Position numbers and translations under genes: made by a program
Shown here: positions 13,727 through 21,267 of the stretch, piece after piece
Position numbering within the stretch: position 1 is the first letter of the stretch
Layout of the letters: each line of letters starts with the position of its first letter
NCBI GenBank assembly: GCA_015655535.1
Contig: JAATEW010000351.1
Coordinates: 1-23,674, forward strand
DNA length: 23,674 nt
Direction of reading: 5' to 3'
From: Hyphomicrobiales bacterium
GTDB lineage: Bacteria; Pseudomonadota; Alphaproteobacteria; Rhizobiales; Beijerinckiaceae
The notes under the pieces: model-generated
What the model was told of the DNA's origin: nothing
What the model saw: the letters and a program-made list of their open reading frames with translations, nothing else
Database searches by the model: none

Positions 13727-15028
13727 TTACCGCCATGCACGAGCCATGCCGAGAACATCCCCCAGCAGGCCCTTCACCCGACGCGTCGTAAAGAAGGATT
13801 TGACGATGGCGTTTTCCTTGGACTTCTTGTCCACGCCGTCGACGCGGAAATAGGTCTGCGCCGCGTTCGACAAAAGCCGCGGATAGGTCGTGAACAGATG
13901 CTTGTTCTCGAGCGTGCGCGGCAGGTTCTTATATTTCTTGAGATCCTTCATGACGAAAGAATCGTCGAGCCGCGCCTTGTACATGGAGAGGTTGCCCGCC
14001 GTCATCGGCTGACCATGGCTCTTCAGATCGAAGATGGTTTCGGCCGCGATCCGGCCCGTGGTCATGGCCAAGTTCGAGCCTTCGCGATGCACGGCATTCA
14101 CGAACTGGCCGGCATCGCCCACGATCACCCAGCCATTGCCGAACAGTTGCGGAATGGCCTTGTAGCCGCCCTCGGGGATCATATGGGCCGCATATTCCTT
14201 GACCTCGGAGCCAGCGAGCAGCGGCTTCACAGCAGGATGGTTCTTGAAGGCTTCGAGCAAGCCATAAGGCGTCTGGGATGTTTCGGTGAAATCCGAAATC
14301 AGGCAGCCGATGCCGATCGAGAGGCATTCCTTATTGGTATAGATGAAGCCGGTTCCGGTCATGCCTTTGGTGATCGTGCCGGCCGTCTCGATGACGACCC
14401 CTTCGTCGTCTTGCAGGTTGAACCGCGCCGCGATCGTCTCGGACGGCATGAAGTGCATTTCCTTCACCGCGAGCGCGACCGTGTCGGGCTTCGGGATCGA
14501 GCGCAGTCCGGCGCGCGTGCCGACGAGGCCGCTGACGCCTTCGGCGAGCACAACGACATCGGCGTAGATGATGCTGTCGTCGCGGTCGGTGCGCACGCCG
14601 ATCACGGCGTCATGCGCGTCGCGCACCAGTTCGGTGACCGTGGTTTCGCAAATCACAAGCGCACCGGCGGCCACGACCTTTTTCGAAAACCATTTGTCGA
14701 AAGGCGCGCGGATGATCGTGTAGCGGTTTGGCTTTTCTTCGTTGAAATCTTCCGAACGATAATGCGCGCCGCAATAAGAGCGGTCGTCCATCATCCAGAT
14801 GCGCTGTTCGATGATATGGCGTTCGAGCGGCGCATCCTCGCGAAAATCCGGAATGAGCTTTTCGAGCGCATCGGAATAGAGAATGGCACCCTGCACATTC
14901 TTCGAACCCGGATATTCACCGCGTTCGAGCTGCAAAACCTTGAGGCCACGGGTCGCGAGCGTATAGGCGCAGGCATTGCCCGAAGGACCTGCCCCGACGA
15001 CGATGACGTCGAATTTTTCTTCTGCCAT
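13727..15028 (-). CDS. fixC: FixC flavoprotein, 433 aa
   Basis: An FAD protein related to electron-transfer-flavoprotein:ubiquinone oxidoreductase. In the FixABCX complex it receives electrons from FixAB and transfers them to quinone. The FAD-binding start is DVIVVGAGPSGNACAYTLA (residues 6-24), followed by the LQLERGEYPGSKNVQG motif. Later motifs include GWVIVGDAGQFVNAVHREG, the second FAD contact. The ATG at 15028 has GGAGG 5 bases upstream, and the fixB stop is 9 bases away. The frame is intact and the length is standard. Confidence 0.95.
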   Translation of the reverse strand: MAEEKFDVIVVGAGPSGNACAYTLATRGLKVLQLERGEYPGSKNVQGAILYSDALEKLIPDFREDAPLERHIIEQRIWMMDDRSYCGAHYRSEDFNEEKPNRYTIIRAPFDKWFSKKVVAAGALVICETTVTELVRDAHDAVIGVRTDRDDSIIYADVVVLAEGVSGLVGTRAGLRSIPKPDTVALAVKEMHFMPSETIAARFNLQDDEGVVIETAGTITKGMTGTGFIYTNKECLSIGIGCLISDFTETSQTPYGLLEAFKNHPAVKPLLAGSEVKEYAAHMIPEGGYKAIPQLFGNGWVIVGDAGQFVNAVHREGSNLAMTTGRIAAETIFDLKSHGQPMTAGNLSMYKARLDDSFVMKDLKKYKNLPRTLENKHLFTTYPRLLSNAAQTYFRVDGVDKKSKENAIVKSFFTTRRVKGLLGDVLGMARAWR

Positions 15029-15037
15029 TGGGGCCTC

Positions 15038-16141
15038 CTATTCAGCCGCGGAACGCGTCGCCGCGAGCGCAAGACGCTTGCGGAAGGTTTCCGTCAGCGC
15101 AGGCAAGACCTTCGTCGCATCGGCAACGATGCCGACGTGGGCGAAGTCGAAGATCGGTGCGTTCTTATCGGTGTTGATCGCAACGATCAGATCCGCGCCT
15201 TCGACACCGACACGATGTTGAATGGCCCCCGAAATACCCGCCGCGATATAGAGGCGCGGCCTAATCGTCTTGCCCGTCTGACCGATCTGCCGGTCGGTCG
15301 GGATCCAGCCCTTTTGAACGAGCGGCCGCGAGCCGCCCCATTCCGCACCAAGCACGCCCGCGAGATCGCGCACGAGCTGGTAATTATCGGCATTCTGCAT
15401 GCCGAGGCCGCCGGAGACGACGATATCGGCATAGGCGAGATTGGACTTGTTGGTCGTGCCGTCCGGCAGGAAGGCCAGGATCTTGGTGATGATGTCTTCT
15501 TCGGGCAGCGACACGTCATGGCGGATCACGCGGCCGGTGCGGCCAGGCGTCAGCAACGGCACCGAGGCGACGCGCGGCCGCATGGTCGCCATCTGCGGCC
15601 GGTAGTTCAGCGTGAAGATCGTGCAGAGCAGCGAACCGCCGAAGGTCGGCCGGGTCGCGGCGAGCGAGCCCTCGGCATCGACATCGAGCTCGGTGCAATC
15701 GGCCGTGAGACCGGTGAGCAAAGTCGTCGCAACAGAGCCCGCGAGATCGCGGCCGAGATTGGTCGCGCCGAGCAACAGGGTTTCCGGCTGATATTTATTG
15801 ACGAGCTCCGTCATCACCTTGGTGTAGGGCTCGTTGCGATAATCGGAGAGCGACGGATGTTCGACCACATAGCAGACGTCGCCGCCATAGCCGAAGCAAT
15901 CGGCGACAGCGCCGTCCGTCGTGCCGGGTGCGCCGAGAACGACACCGCAGAGATCGACTTTGAGCTTGTCGGCAAGCTTGCGGCCCTCGCCCATCAGCTC
16001 CCAGGATACGGGATGAACCACGCCGCGCTCGAGTTCGAGCATCACCCAAATATGCTTATAGGCCTTGAGGTGCTCCGGCAGCTCTTTCTTCGTGTTCGCA
16101 CGGCTGTTACCGGCTGCGGGCGCTTTAGGCTTTTCAACCAT
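15038..16141 (-). CDS. fixB: FixB, ETF alpha-type subunit, 367 aa
   Basis: FixB pairs with FixA as an electron-transfer flavoprotein that takes electrons from NADH and splits them toward quinone and ferredoxin/flavodoxin. The C-terminal FAD domain shows VVSGGLGMQNADNYQLV, GGSRPLVQKGWIPTDRQIGQ, RLYIAAGISGAIQH and IVAINTDKNAPIF, all characteristic of ETF alpha. The ATG at 16141 is used; a TTG three codons upstream is the alternative, and GAGGG lies upstream of both. A lysine- and alanine-rich N-terminal extension precedes the first domain. It lies 24 bases after fixA. Confidence 0.95.
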   Translation of the reverse strand: MVEKPKAPAAGNSRANTKKELPEHLKAYKHIWVMLELERGVVHPVSWELMGEGRKLADKLKVDLCGVVLGAPGTTDGAVADCFGYGGDVCYVVEHPSLSDYRNEPYTKVMTELVNKYQPETLLLGATNLGRDLAGSVATTLLTGLTADCTELDVDAEGSLAATRPTFGGSLLCTIFTLNYRPQMATMRPRVASVPLLTPGRTGRVIRHDVSLPEEDIITKILAFLPDGTTNKSNLAYADIVVSGGLGMQNADNYQLVRDLAGVLGAEWGGSRPLVQKGWIPTDRQIGQTGKTIRPRLYIAAGISGAIQHRVGVEGADLIVAINTDKNAPIFDFAHVGIVADATKVLPALTETFRKRLALAATRSAAE

Positions 16142-16165
16142 TTTAACCAATTCCCTCGTTCGCGT

Positions 16166-17020
16166 TCAGTAGCCGGGAGCCATTTTGACCATGTCTTGTT
16201 CCAAGGCAGGCTGCCTCTTGTAGACTTCGCCGAGCAGAGCATCGCAAATATCCTCATAGGACTTATCGGCGACCTCGATCTGAAATGCTTTTTCCGCGCG
16301 CGCCGGGGGCGCGAAGACTTTTTTGACGATCGTCGGCGAGCCCTTCAAACCGCAGAGCGCGAGATTGGTGATGCCGGCGTCGGCGGCGCTCCAGGTGATG
16401 ATGCCGGCACGCGCGGCACGCAGCGCGTCGGCCATGGTCCCGCGCCGCATTTCATTGGTGCCTTCGAGCATCGTGACGAGGCAGGGCAGCTTGGTCTTCA
16501 GCACTTGAATGCCGCCTTCGGCGCGGCGGTGGACCGTGATCTCTTTCTTGTCGAAATCGAAGTCTTCGATCTTCTGCACATAAGTGAGCTGCAGGAGGTT
16601 CAAGCGCTTGGCTATGCCAGGCCCCACCTGCGCCGTGTCGCCGTCGATCGTCTGCTTGCCGCAGAAGATGATGTCGGGGGCGCCCCAAGTAGCCGAAACC
16701 TTCTCGATGAGCTGGCCGAGAGCATAGGAGGTCGCGAGCGTATCGGAGCCGGCGAAGAAGCGATCGGTGAGAAGCACCGCGCGATCCGCTCCGAAGGTCA
16801 GGCATTTGCGCAGCGCCTGATCGGCCATGGGCGGTCCCATCGTGACGACGGTGACCTCGCCGCCATGCTTGTCGCGCAGCCGCAGAGCCTCTTCGAGAGA
16901 AAACAAATCGTAGGGGTTGATGATCGTCGGCACGCCCTGCCGCATGATCGTGTTCGTCACGGGATGAACACGGATCTGCCCCGAGTCCGGAACCTGTTTG
17001 ACGCATACCACGATATGCAT
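16166..17020 (-). CDS. fixA: FixA, ETF beta-type subunit, 284 aa
   Basis: The beta subunit of the Fix electron-transfer flavoprotein. The N-terminus MHIVVCVKQVPDSGQIRVHP is diagnostic, and the ETF beta segment with FCGKQTIDGDTAQVGPGIAK is present near residues 115-135. The ATG at 17020 has GAAGGG 7 bases upstream. A sigma-54 promoter lies 29 bases before the start codon, so fixABCX can be expressed from its own nitrogen-fixation promoter in addition to read-through from nifW. Confidence 0.95.
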   Translation of the reverse strand: MHIVVCVKQVPDSGQIRVHPVTNTIMRQGVPTIINPYDLFSLEEALRLRDKHGGEVTVVTMGPPMADQALRKCLTFGADRAVLLTDRFFAGSDTLATSYALGQLIEKVSATWGAPDIIFCGKQTIDGDTAQVGPGIAKRLNLLQLTYVQKIEDFDFDKKEITVHRRAEGGIQVLKTKLPCLVTMLEGTNEMRRGTMADALRAARAGIITWSAADAGITNLALCGLKGSPTIVKKVFAPPARAEKAFQIEVADKSYEDICDALLGEVYKRQPALEQDMVKMAPGY

Positions 17021-17048
17021 GTGAGCACCCTTCTTTAACCTACGAAAA

Positions 17049-17063
17049 GCAAATTCTAGGCCA
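17049..17063 (-). promoter_or_regulatory. Sigma-54 (-24/-12) promoter of fixABCX
   Basis: The minus strand reads TGGCCTAGAATTTGC, with GG and GC elements at the exact spacing of RpoN promoters (TGG-N9-TTGC). Transcription would start about 15-20 bases before the fixA ATG. I found no TGT-N10-ACA NifA site in the 100 bases upstream. Confidence 0.75.
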
Positions 17064-17154
17064 GCGCGTGGATCACTCCACCGCTCCGGCTTGATTGGAT
17101 TGATTCTTAAAGCGAAACGTTAAGGCCGCGCCATGATCCGCCTCAATGCCGGAT

Positions 17155-17484
17155 CTATTTCAAGAGATCCGAGAAAGGCACGATCGGCGGCGGCGCAACG
17201 GTCTTTTCCTGCACCGCTTCCTTCAAGACCTTGAAGACGCGTTCCTTCATCGGATCGGATTTCTGGAAATCCTCATAGGCCTTTTCGAGCGTCGCGCGGC
17301 AGCGGGCCTTGACCTCGTCATCGTTCGCGCCTTCGAAATCTTCCCCGGCCAGATATTGCCCCATGCGCTTCATGATGTGCATGCGCACGACGTTCACTTT
17401 GGTTTCGTCATAAGGAACGTCCAAGGCTTTGAAGAACTCTTCGGCAGAAGAAAGCGTCTGCAAGTTTTTCAGAAAACCACTCAT
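17155..17484 (-). CDS. nifW: NifW nitrogenase-stabilising/protective protein, 109 aa
   Basis: NifW associates with the MoFe protein and helps its maturation or protects it from oxygen. The pattern LQTLSSAEEFFKALDVPYD, then VVRMHIMKRMGQYL and the C-terminal PFSDLL, is typical, and the length matches. Its ATG overlaps the cysE stop by 4 bases, with GAGGA upstream, so it is translationally coupled to cysE. The intergenic region after its stop holds the fixA promoter. Confidence 0.92.
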   Translation of the reverse strand: MSGFLKNLQTLSSAEEFFKALDVPYDETKVNVVRMHIMKRMGQYLAGEDFEGANDDEVKARCRATLEKAYEDFQKSDPMKERVFKVLKEAVQEKTVAPPPIVPFSDLLK

Positions 17485-18272
17485 GACTTCAAATCCTCAA
17501 TAGATAGTCCCGTCTCTCGGATCGAGACAGCGGAGGTCAAACGGACATGGCCGTTGAACTCGCCTTGAAAATGCGCCAGCCGCGCCTCGAGAAACTCGAT
17601 GCGATCCAGAAGCGAGCTTATCGCTTCGCCGACTGGATCAGGCATCAGATGATGCTCGAGATCGATCCGCCCGCGGGCCAACCGGCGCCGTTCATGCGCA
17701 TCGCGAACGATCCGTCCCGGAATTCCGACGACGGTCACGCCCGGCGGAACATCCGAAATGACGACGGAATTCGCGCCGACCCTTGCACCTGCTCCGACAG
17801 TGATCGGCCCAAGAATCTTGGCACCGCATCCGACGAGCACGCCATCTTCAAGAGTTGGATGCCGCTTGCCTGGCTTCCATGACGTCCCACCCAGCGTTAC
17901 GCCATGATAAAGCGTCACGTCATCTCCGATGACGGCTGTTTCCCCTATCACGACAGAAGCACCATGATCAATAAAGAAACGATGACCGATGGTCGCGCCG
18001 GGATGGATGTCGACGTTCGAAACAAAGCGCCCGAACCAGGACAGGAAGCGTGCCGGAAACCGTAAGTTCCGCAGCCAGAGCCGGTTCGCCATCCGAAACC
18101 AGATGATCGCATGCACGCCCGGATAGGTGAGCAGTGTCTCGATATTGTTGCGTGCGGCCGGATCGCGGGCTCGGACGCAATGCAGATCTTCGCTCAGAAG
18201 GCTCCACAGCGATTGCGGCGGATTTTTCTCCGAGACCAGATCCGCCGTGGCCGCGTCGCTCATCTCGGCCAT
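17481..18272 (-). CDS. cysE: Serine O-acetyltransferase (CysE/NifP type), 263 aa
   Basis: It converts serine and acetyl-CoA to O-acetylserine, the cysteine precursor. A copy inside a nif cluster (nifP) raises cysteine supply for Fe-S cluster building. The N-terminal helical domain (LWSLLSEDLHCVRARDPAAR, TYPGVHAIIWFRMANRLW) is followed by left-handed beta-helix hexapeptide repeats from about residue 92 (GATIGHRFFIDHGASVVIGE), the catalytic-site region YHGVTLGGTSW and GAKILGPITVGAGARVGAN. The start is 2 bases after the nifV stop. ATG at 18263 is an alternative start. Confidence 0.9.
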   Translation of the reverse strand: MAEMSDAATADLVSEKNPPQSLWSLLSEDLHCVRARDPAARNNIETLLTYPGVHAIIWFRMANRLWLRNLRFPARFLSWFGRFVSNVDIHPGATIGHRFFIDHGASVVIGETAVIGDDVTLYHGVTLGGTSWKPGKRHPTLEDGVLVGCGAKILGPITVGAGARVGANSVVISDVPPGVTVVGIPGRIVRDAHERRRLARGRIDLEHHLMPDPVGEAISSLLDRIEFLEARLAHFQGEFNGHVRLTSAVSIRETGLSIEDLKS

Positions 18273-18274
18273 TT

Positions 18275-19474
18275 CTAATTCGCCAAAATCTGGAGCCCGC
18301 GCTGACGCGGACCAAACCCTTGCGCACCCATTTCCTCATAGAAGGTCATCAGCATGCTCGCAGGCACGGCAGCCTTGGTACGCTCTGCATAAGCGCGGAC
18401 CAGCGCGAGAATGGCCTTGGCTTCGTCGGATTGAACATCGATGCCCAGTTCTTTGAATGCGTTTACGACAGCGCCAAGGCCCGAATGCTTGCCGAGCACC
18501 AGCCGGTGGCTGCGCCCGAGCACGGCCGGATCAAGCGCCTCATAGCATTTGCGATCCTTCAGCAGGCCATCGACATGAATGCCCGATTCATGCGTGAAGA
18601 CGGCATCGCCGACAATGGCTTTGGCCTCCGGAATCGCGCGGCCCGCCGCCTTCATCACGACCTGCGCGACGGCCGAGAGCGAGCGCAGATCAATGCCCGT
18701 CTCAAGCCCATAGAGTGAGGAGACGGCGACTGCCACTTCCTCTAGCGGCGCGTTGCCGGCCCGCTCGCCGAGCCCGACGACCGTCACGCTCGCGTGGCTC
18801 GCGCCGGCGCGCAAAGCAGCGAGCGTATTAGCCGTCGCAAGGCCGAGATCGTCATGCGCATGGATCTCGATTTCGAGATCGCTGTGGCGGCGCAAATGCT
18901 CCACCATCGCGTAAGTCGCAAAGGGATCGAGCACGCCGAGCGTATCTGCGAAGCGGAAGCGTCTTGCGCCCGCGCGCGCCGCGGCGTCGAGCACTTCGGC
19001 GAGAAAACTCGGATCCGCGCGAGACGCGTCTTCGCCGCCGACCGCCACTTCGAGCCCGCGATCGCGCGCGTAAGGCACGACATTTTCGATCAGCGCCAAA
19101 GCATGCGCGCGGCCGGCGCCGAACTTGGCTTTCAATTGGATGTCTGAGACCGGCACGGAGGCATTGACCATTCGCACGCCCGTCGCAACAGCGGCGTCGA
19201 TATCGGCGCGCAGCATGCGGCACCAGGCGATGGGCGTGAGTGCCAGGCCCTGGCGGACGATGGCATTGATGGCGGCGATTTCTTCCGCGCCCATGGCCGG
19301 CGTTCCGGCCTCGATCTCGGGCACGCCAGCGACCGCCAAAGCCTCCGCGATCGCAACTTTTTCATCGATGGTGAAAGCGACGCCCGGGGCCTGTTCGCCA
19401 TCGCGCAACGTCGTGTCATTGAGAAAAACCGGCGCCCGAAAACCCGACTGCGCCGATAGATTTCCGCTGTTCAT
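18275..19474 (-). CDS. nifV: NifV homocitrate synthase, 399 aa
   Basis: It condenses acetyl-CoA with 2-oxoglutarate to make homocitrate, the organic ligand of FeMo-co. The HMGL-like barrel begins LNDTTLRDGEQAPGVAF (residues 18-34). The metal-binding HxH is in EIHAHDDLGLATANT, and the GLGERAGNAPLEEV motif follows. ETGIDLRSL and FTHESGIHVDGLLKD support homocitrate synthase over isopropylmalate synthase, as do the nif neighbours. GGAG lies 10 bases before the ATG. It is closely coupled to cysE and nifW downstream. Confidence 0.93.
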   Translation of the reverse strand: MNSGNLSAQSGFRAPVFLNDTTLRDGEQAPGVAFTIDEKVAIAEALAVAGVPEIEAGTPAMGAEEIAAINAIVRQGLALTPIAWCRMLRADIDAAVATGVRMVNASVPVSDIQLKAKFGAGRAHALALIENVVPYARDRGLEVAVGGEDASRADPSFLAEVLDAAARAGARRFRFADTLGVLDPFATYAMVEHLRRHSDLEIEIHAHDDLGLATANTLAALRAGASHASVTVVGLGERAGNAPLEEVAVAVSSLYGLETGIDLRSLSAVAQVVMKAAGRAIPEAKAIVGDAVFTHESGIHVDGLLKDRKCYEALDPAVLGRSHRLVLGKHSGLGAVVNAFKELGIDVQSDEAKAILALVRAYAERTKAAVPASMLMTFYEEMGAQGFGPRQRGLQILAN

Positions 19475-19504
19475 TTAACGAACGCTCCGCTGTTTCACAG
19501 GATC

Positions 19505-19531
19505 GCTTCATGCGGGCTTTCCGCATGAAGC
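19505..19531. repeat. 11-bp perfect hairpin between the Nfu-like gene and nifV
   Basis: GCTTCATGCGG at 19505-19515 pairs with CCGCATGAAGC at 19521-19531 around a 5-base loop. It sits about 30 bases before the nifV start in the 127-base gap. No T-run follows, so RNA processing, mRNA protection or attenuation fits better than simple termination. Confidence 0.6.
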
Positions 19532-19601
19532 TCTATCTGGCCGCCGATCGTCTCTCAATCAATGCGACACTCTGCCGAAAAGCGCGTCGAACGAGGCTGG
19601 C

Positions 19602-19964
19602 CTATTTGAGCTTCAACGGAATGGGCGCCTGAGGCGTCGTGATCGGGATCAGGCGGATCATGCGGCCGGTCGCTTCGACCAGCTTGGCTTGCACGCCATT
19701 CAGGGTCATGTTGGACAATTGGCAGCCGGAACAGGCGCCGACCATTTTCACATAGACCTTATCGCCCTGCACATCGATGAGCTCGCAATCGCCGCCATCG
19801 CGCTTCAGGTTCGGACGGATGGCGTCGAGCGCATCGGAGATGACTTTGCGATGCGCCGCCGCCGCCGGGCTCTCCTCGGCCGCTTTCGGAGGCGGCGCAG
19901 CGACAGGCGCCCCAACATCATCGACGACCTTGGGTTGAGCGTTTTGAGCCGTATCCAACATCAT
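19602..19964 (-). CDS. Nfu/NifU C-terminal-domain Fe-S scaffold protein, 120 aa
   Basis: The C-terminal 80 residues form an Nfu domain: VISDALDAIRPNLKRDGGDC, then VYVKMVGACSGCQLSNMTL with the CxxC that binds a 4Fe-4S cluster, and VQAKLVEATGRMIRLI. The N-terminal IscU-like and ferredoxin-like domains of full NifU are absent. They are replaced by an Ala/Pro-rich stretch (about residues 13-35). The likely role is to carry clusters made elsewhere to nitrogenase. AAGGAG precedes two adjacent ATGs (19964, 19961); the second has better spacing. The HesB/IscA gene stops 6 bases upstream, so the pair is one unit. Confidence 0.88.
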   Translation of the reverse strand: MMLDTAQNAQPKVVDDVGAPVAAPPPKAAEESPAAAAHRKVISDALDAIRPNLKRDGGDCELIDVQGDKVYVKMVGACSGCQLSNMTLNGVQAKLVEATGRMIRLIPITTPQAPIPLKLK

Positions 19965-19970
19965 GGCTCC

Positions 19971-20294
19971 TTAGCTGAACGACTTGCCGCAAGAGCAGCT
20001 GCTCTGCGCATTCGGGTTTTCAAACACGAAGCCTGCACCTTCGAGGCTTTCGACGAAGTCGATCTGCATGCCGGCCAGGAGAACCTGCGAAGCGGAGTCG
20101 ACGAACACCCGGACGTCGTCGCCGGCGTCGATCACCTCGTCGCCCTCATGCACCTGCGAGTCGAGACCGATCGCATATTTGTAGCCCGCGCACCCGCCCG
20201 TCTCGGCCTTGACGCGGAAGCCTGCGCCTTCTTTGCCGGATCTTTCGAGCGCGGATTTAACCGCGTGCAAGGCGCTATCGGTCAGGGAAATCAT
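19971..20294 (-). CDS. HesB/IscA-family Fe-S assembly protein, 107 aa
   Basis: An A-type carrier for Fe-S clusters. It has the three conserved cysteines: one in GGCAGYKYAIG and two in the terminal SSCSCGKSF. Such a gene (iscN/hesB) commonly opens nif cluster operons. GGAGG lies 6 bases before the ATG. It is the first gene after a sigma-54 promoter and NifA site, which makes it the head of the operon that runs through nifV, cysE and nifW. Confidence 0.92.
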   Translation of the reverse strand: MISLTDSALHAVKSALERSGKEGAGFRVKAETGGCAGYKYAIGLDSQVHEGDEVIDAGDDVRVFVDSASQVLLAGMQIDFVESLEGAGFVFENPNAQSSCSCGKSFS

Positions 20295-20331
20295 CAGGAA
20301 CCTCCGTCACGGAAACTTAACACCACTGGTA

Positions 20332-20346
20332 GCAAACCGTATGCCA
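20332..20346 (-). promoter_or_regulatory. Sigma-54 (-24/-12) promoter of the hesB-nfu-nifV operon
   Basis: The minus strand reads TGGCATACGGTTTGC, with GG and GC at RpoN spacing, 38 bases before the HesB start codon. It matches TGGCAC-N5-TTGC except for one base. Confidence 0.85.
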
Positions 20347-20392
20347 GTGGTAAGTTATTGTTTTAAGGTGATTATTCTATGTCACGCGGACG

Positions 20393-20408
20393 TGTCGCAA
20401 TCACGACA
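20393..20408. promoter_or_regulatory. NifA upstream activator sequence
   Basis: TGT-N10-ACA exactly (TGT at 20393-20395, ACA at 20406-20408). It lies about 48 bases upstream of the -24 element at 20343-20346. Together with the sigma-54 promoter this predicts NifA-dependent expression under nitrogen-fixing conditions. Confidence 0.7.
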
Positions 20409-20551
20409 TGCGTCGCAACGCCGACAGGAAGGATGGAGGCACAAAGGCTTTCGAGTCAAGGCCATGCCTGCGCTGCGACAGTGCGGCGGCAGGAAAAGCC
20501 TGCGAATAGACGCGTCTGACGTAAAACCGCAACGTAGCTGGGCACGGAATT

Positions 20552-20567
20552 TGGTAATTTCTTTGCA
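20552..20567 (+). promoter_or_regulatory. Candidate divergent sigma-54 promoter with no known gene downstream
   Basis: TGGTAATTTCTTTGCA has the GG and GC elements at correct RpoN spacing and a TTGCA -12 element, but only TGG plus an A from the -24 consensus. It points away from the HesB gene. The NifA site at 20393-20408 is about 145 bases upstream of it. Confidence 0.35.
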
Positions 20568-20622
20568 GCTCGCCTCAAAAGCCGGTGCAAATTTTTTGAA
20601 TATTTAAAATAGAATAAAGAAA

Positions 20623-20656
20623 GGCTTCACGACTTCATTGATTGGAAGGCGAAGCC
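20623..20656 (-). terminator. Hairpin downstream of the HisE-like gene
   Basis: GGCTTC (20623-20628) pairs with GAAGCC (20651-20656), with an inner CTTC/GAAG. On the minus strand the stem is followed by TTTCTTTATTCT, so it probably ends HisE-like transcription about 130 bases after the stop codon. On the plus strand ATTTTATT follows, so it could act in both directions. Confidence 0.5.
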
Positions 20657-20789
20657 GCCATTTTATTGTCGTAAACCTTGCGAAGCCGCTTGTGTCTTTC
20701 GCAGGGCGAATAAGGCGAGGTTTGAAGCAAAGAGCCATATTTTTAAGCAGAATCGTGATCGGCTTGTCTCCAAGGACAGCCAACGCCCC

Positions 20790-21173
20790 TCAGTGCCGCT
20801 CGGCCTTGCTCCGCCGCGGACGCAGAAAAGCGACCTTATTCGCCGGCACTCGCGCCGCTTGCTTTTTTGGCAGCTTTTCGATCGCCCCGTAAAGCCGCTC
20901 GCGGCGGCCGATTTCGGCGGCTATATCGTCGGGCGTGACGTTGCATTCCGCCCAAATGACACAGAGGTGATAAAGTAGGTCGACACTTTCGAGCACAACA
21001 TGCTCATCGTGTTTTTGCACGGCCTCGAGACCGACTTCCACGGCCTCTTCGGCTAGCTTCTTCGCCATCTTGGCGACGCCATTCGAAAAGAGCTTCGACG
21101 TGCGCGAGGAAGCCGGATCGCGATCGCGGGCTTCGAGGACGGACGCGTAAAGTTTTGCTAGCGAATCGGCCAT
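20790..21173 (-). CDS. hisE: Phosphoribosyl-ATP pyrophosphohydrolase-like protein (HisE), 127 aa
   Basis: HisE hydrolyses phosphoribosyl-ATP to phosphoribosyl-AMP in histidine synthesis. The all-alpha NTP pyrophosphohydrolase signature is clear: KKLAEEAVEVGLEAV (metal-binding EExxE) and ESVDLLYHLCVIWAE (ExxD). The N-terminus LAKLYASVLEARDRDPASS, then TSKLFSNG, is typical of HisE. The C-terminus has a basic tail of about 20 residues. No other his gene is near; a HisE family member in a nif neighbourhood could be the only hisE or a paralogue acting on another nucleotide. The start has no good ribosome binding site, but a TATAGA -10 box lies just upstream. Confidence 0.75.
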   Translation of the reverse strand: MADSLAKLYASVLEARDRDPASSRTSKLFSNGVAKMAKKLAEEAVEVGLEAVQKHDEHVVLESVDLLYHLCVIWAECNVTPDDIAAEIGRRERLYGAIEKLPKKQAARVPANKVAFLRPRRSKAERH

Positions 21174-21181
21174 GAACTCAA

Positions 21182-21231
21182 TCTATAGCATCCGGGCGCG
21201 AAAGAACTGTCTAATTTAGAACAGTTCTTCT
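21182..21231 (-). promoter_or_regulatory. Promoter of the HisE-like gene with an Irr-box (ICE)-like palindrome
   Basis: On the minus strand the -10 TATAGA is at 21182-21187. The plus strand at 21215-21231 reads TTTAGAA-CAG-TTCTTCT, a full first half and a partial second half of the ICE motif. It is part of a longer near-palindrome (AAGAACTGT at 21202-21210, ACAGTTCTT at 21221-21229). Control by Irr or another Fur-family regulator is inferred. Confidence 0.45.
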
Positions 21232-21267
21232 TGAGTAAAGAAGGCGCGTACCAGCACTGAAACGAAT

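Larger units (their letters stand above)
20409..20789. other. Intergenic stretch without a convincing gene
   Basis: No frame in this 380-bp stretch looks like a protein I can support. It is AT-rich around 20590-20620. It holds a plus-strand sigma-54-like match (20552-20567) and a GGCTTC...GAAGCC hairpin (20623-20656). The 84-codon plus-strand frame from 20638 mostly overlaps the HisE-like gene in antisense. Confidence 0.5.

Noticed and set aside
13709..17038. 1109-codon open frame on the plus strand
   Set aside because: It runs antisense to intact fixC, fixB and fixA (and the 5' side of fixX) and reflects GC-rich codon use of those genes. The translation has no domain and a composition rich in Arg, Asp and His.
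20638..20892. 84-codon plus-strand frame downstream of the divergent sigma-54-like site
   Set aside because: Mostly antisense to the HisE-like gene, highly basic, and has no start signal; a small RNA is a better hypothesis.
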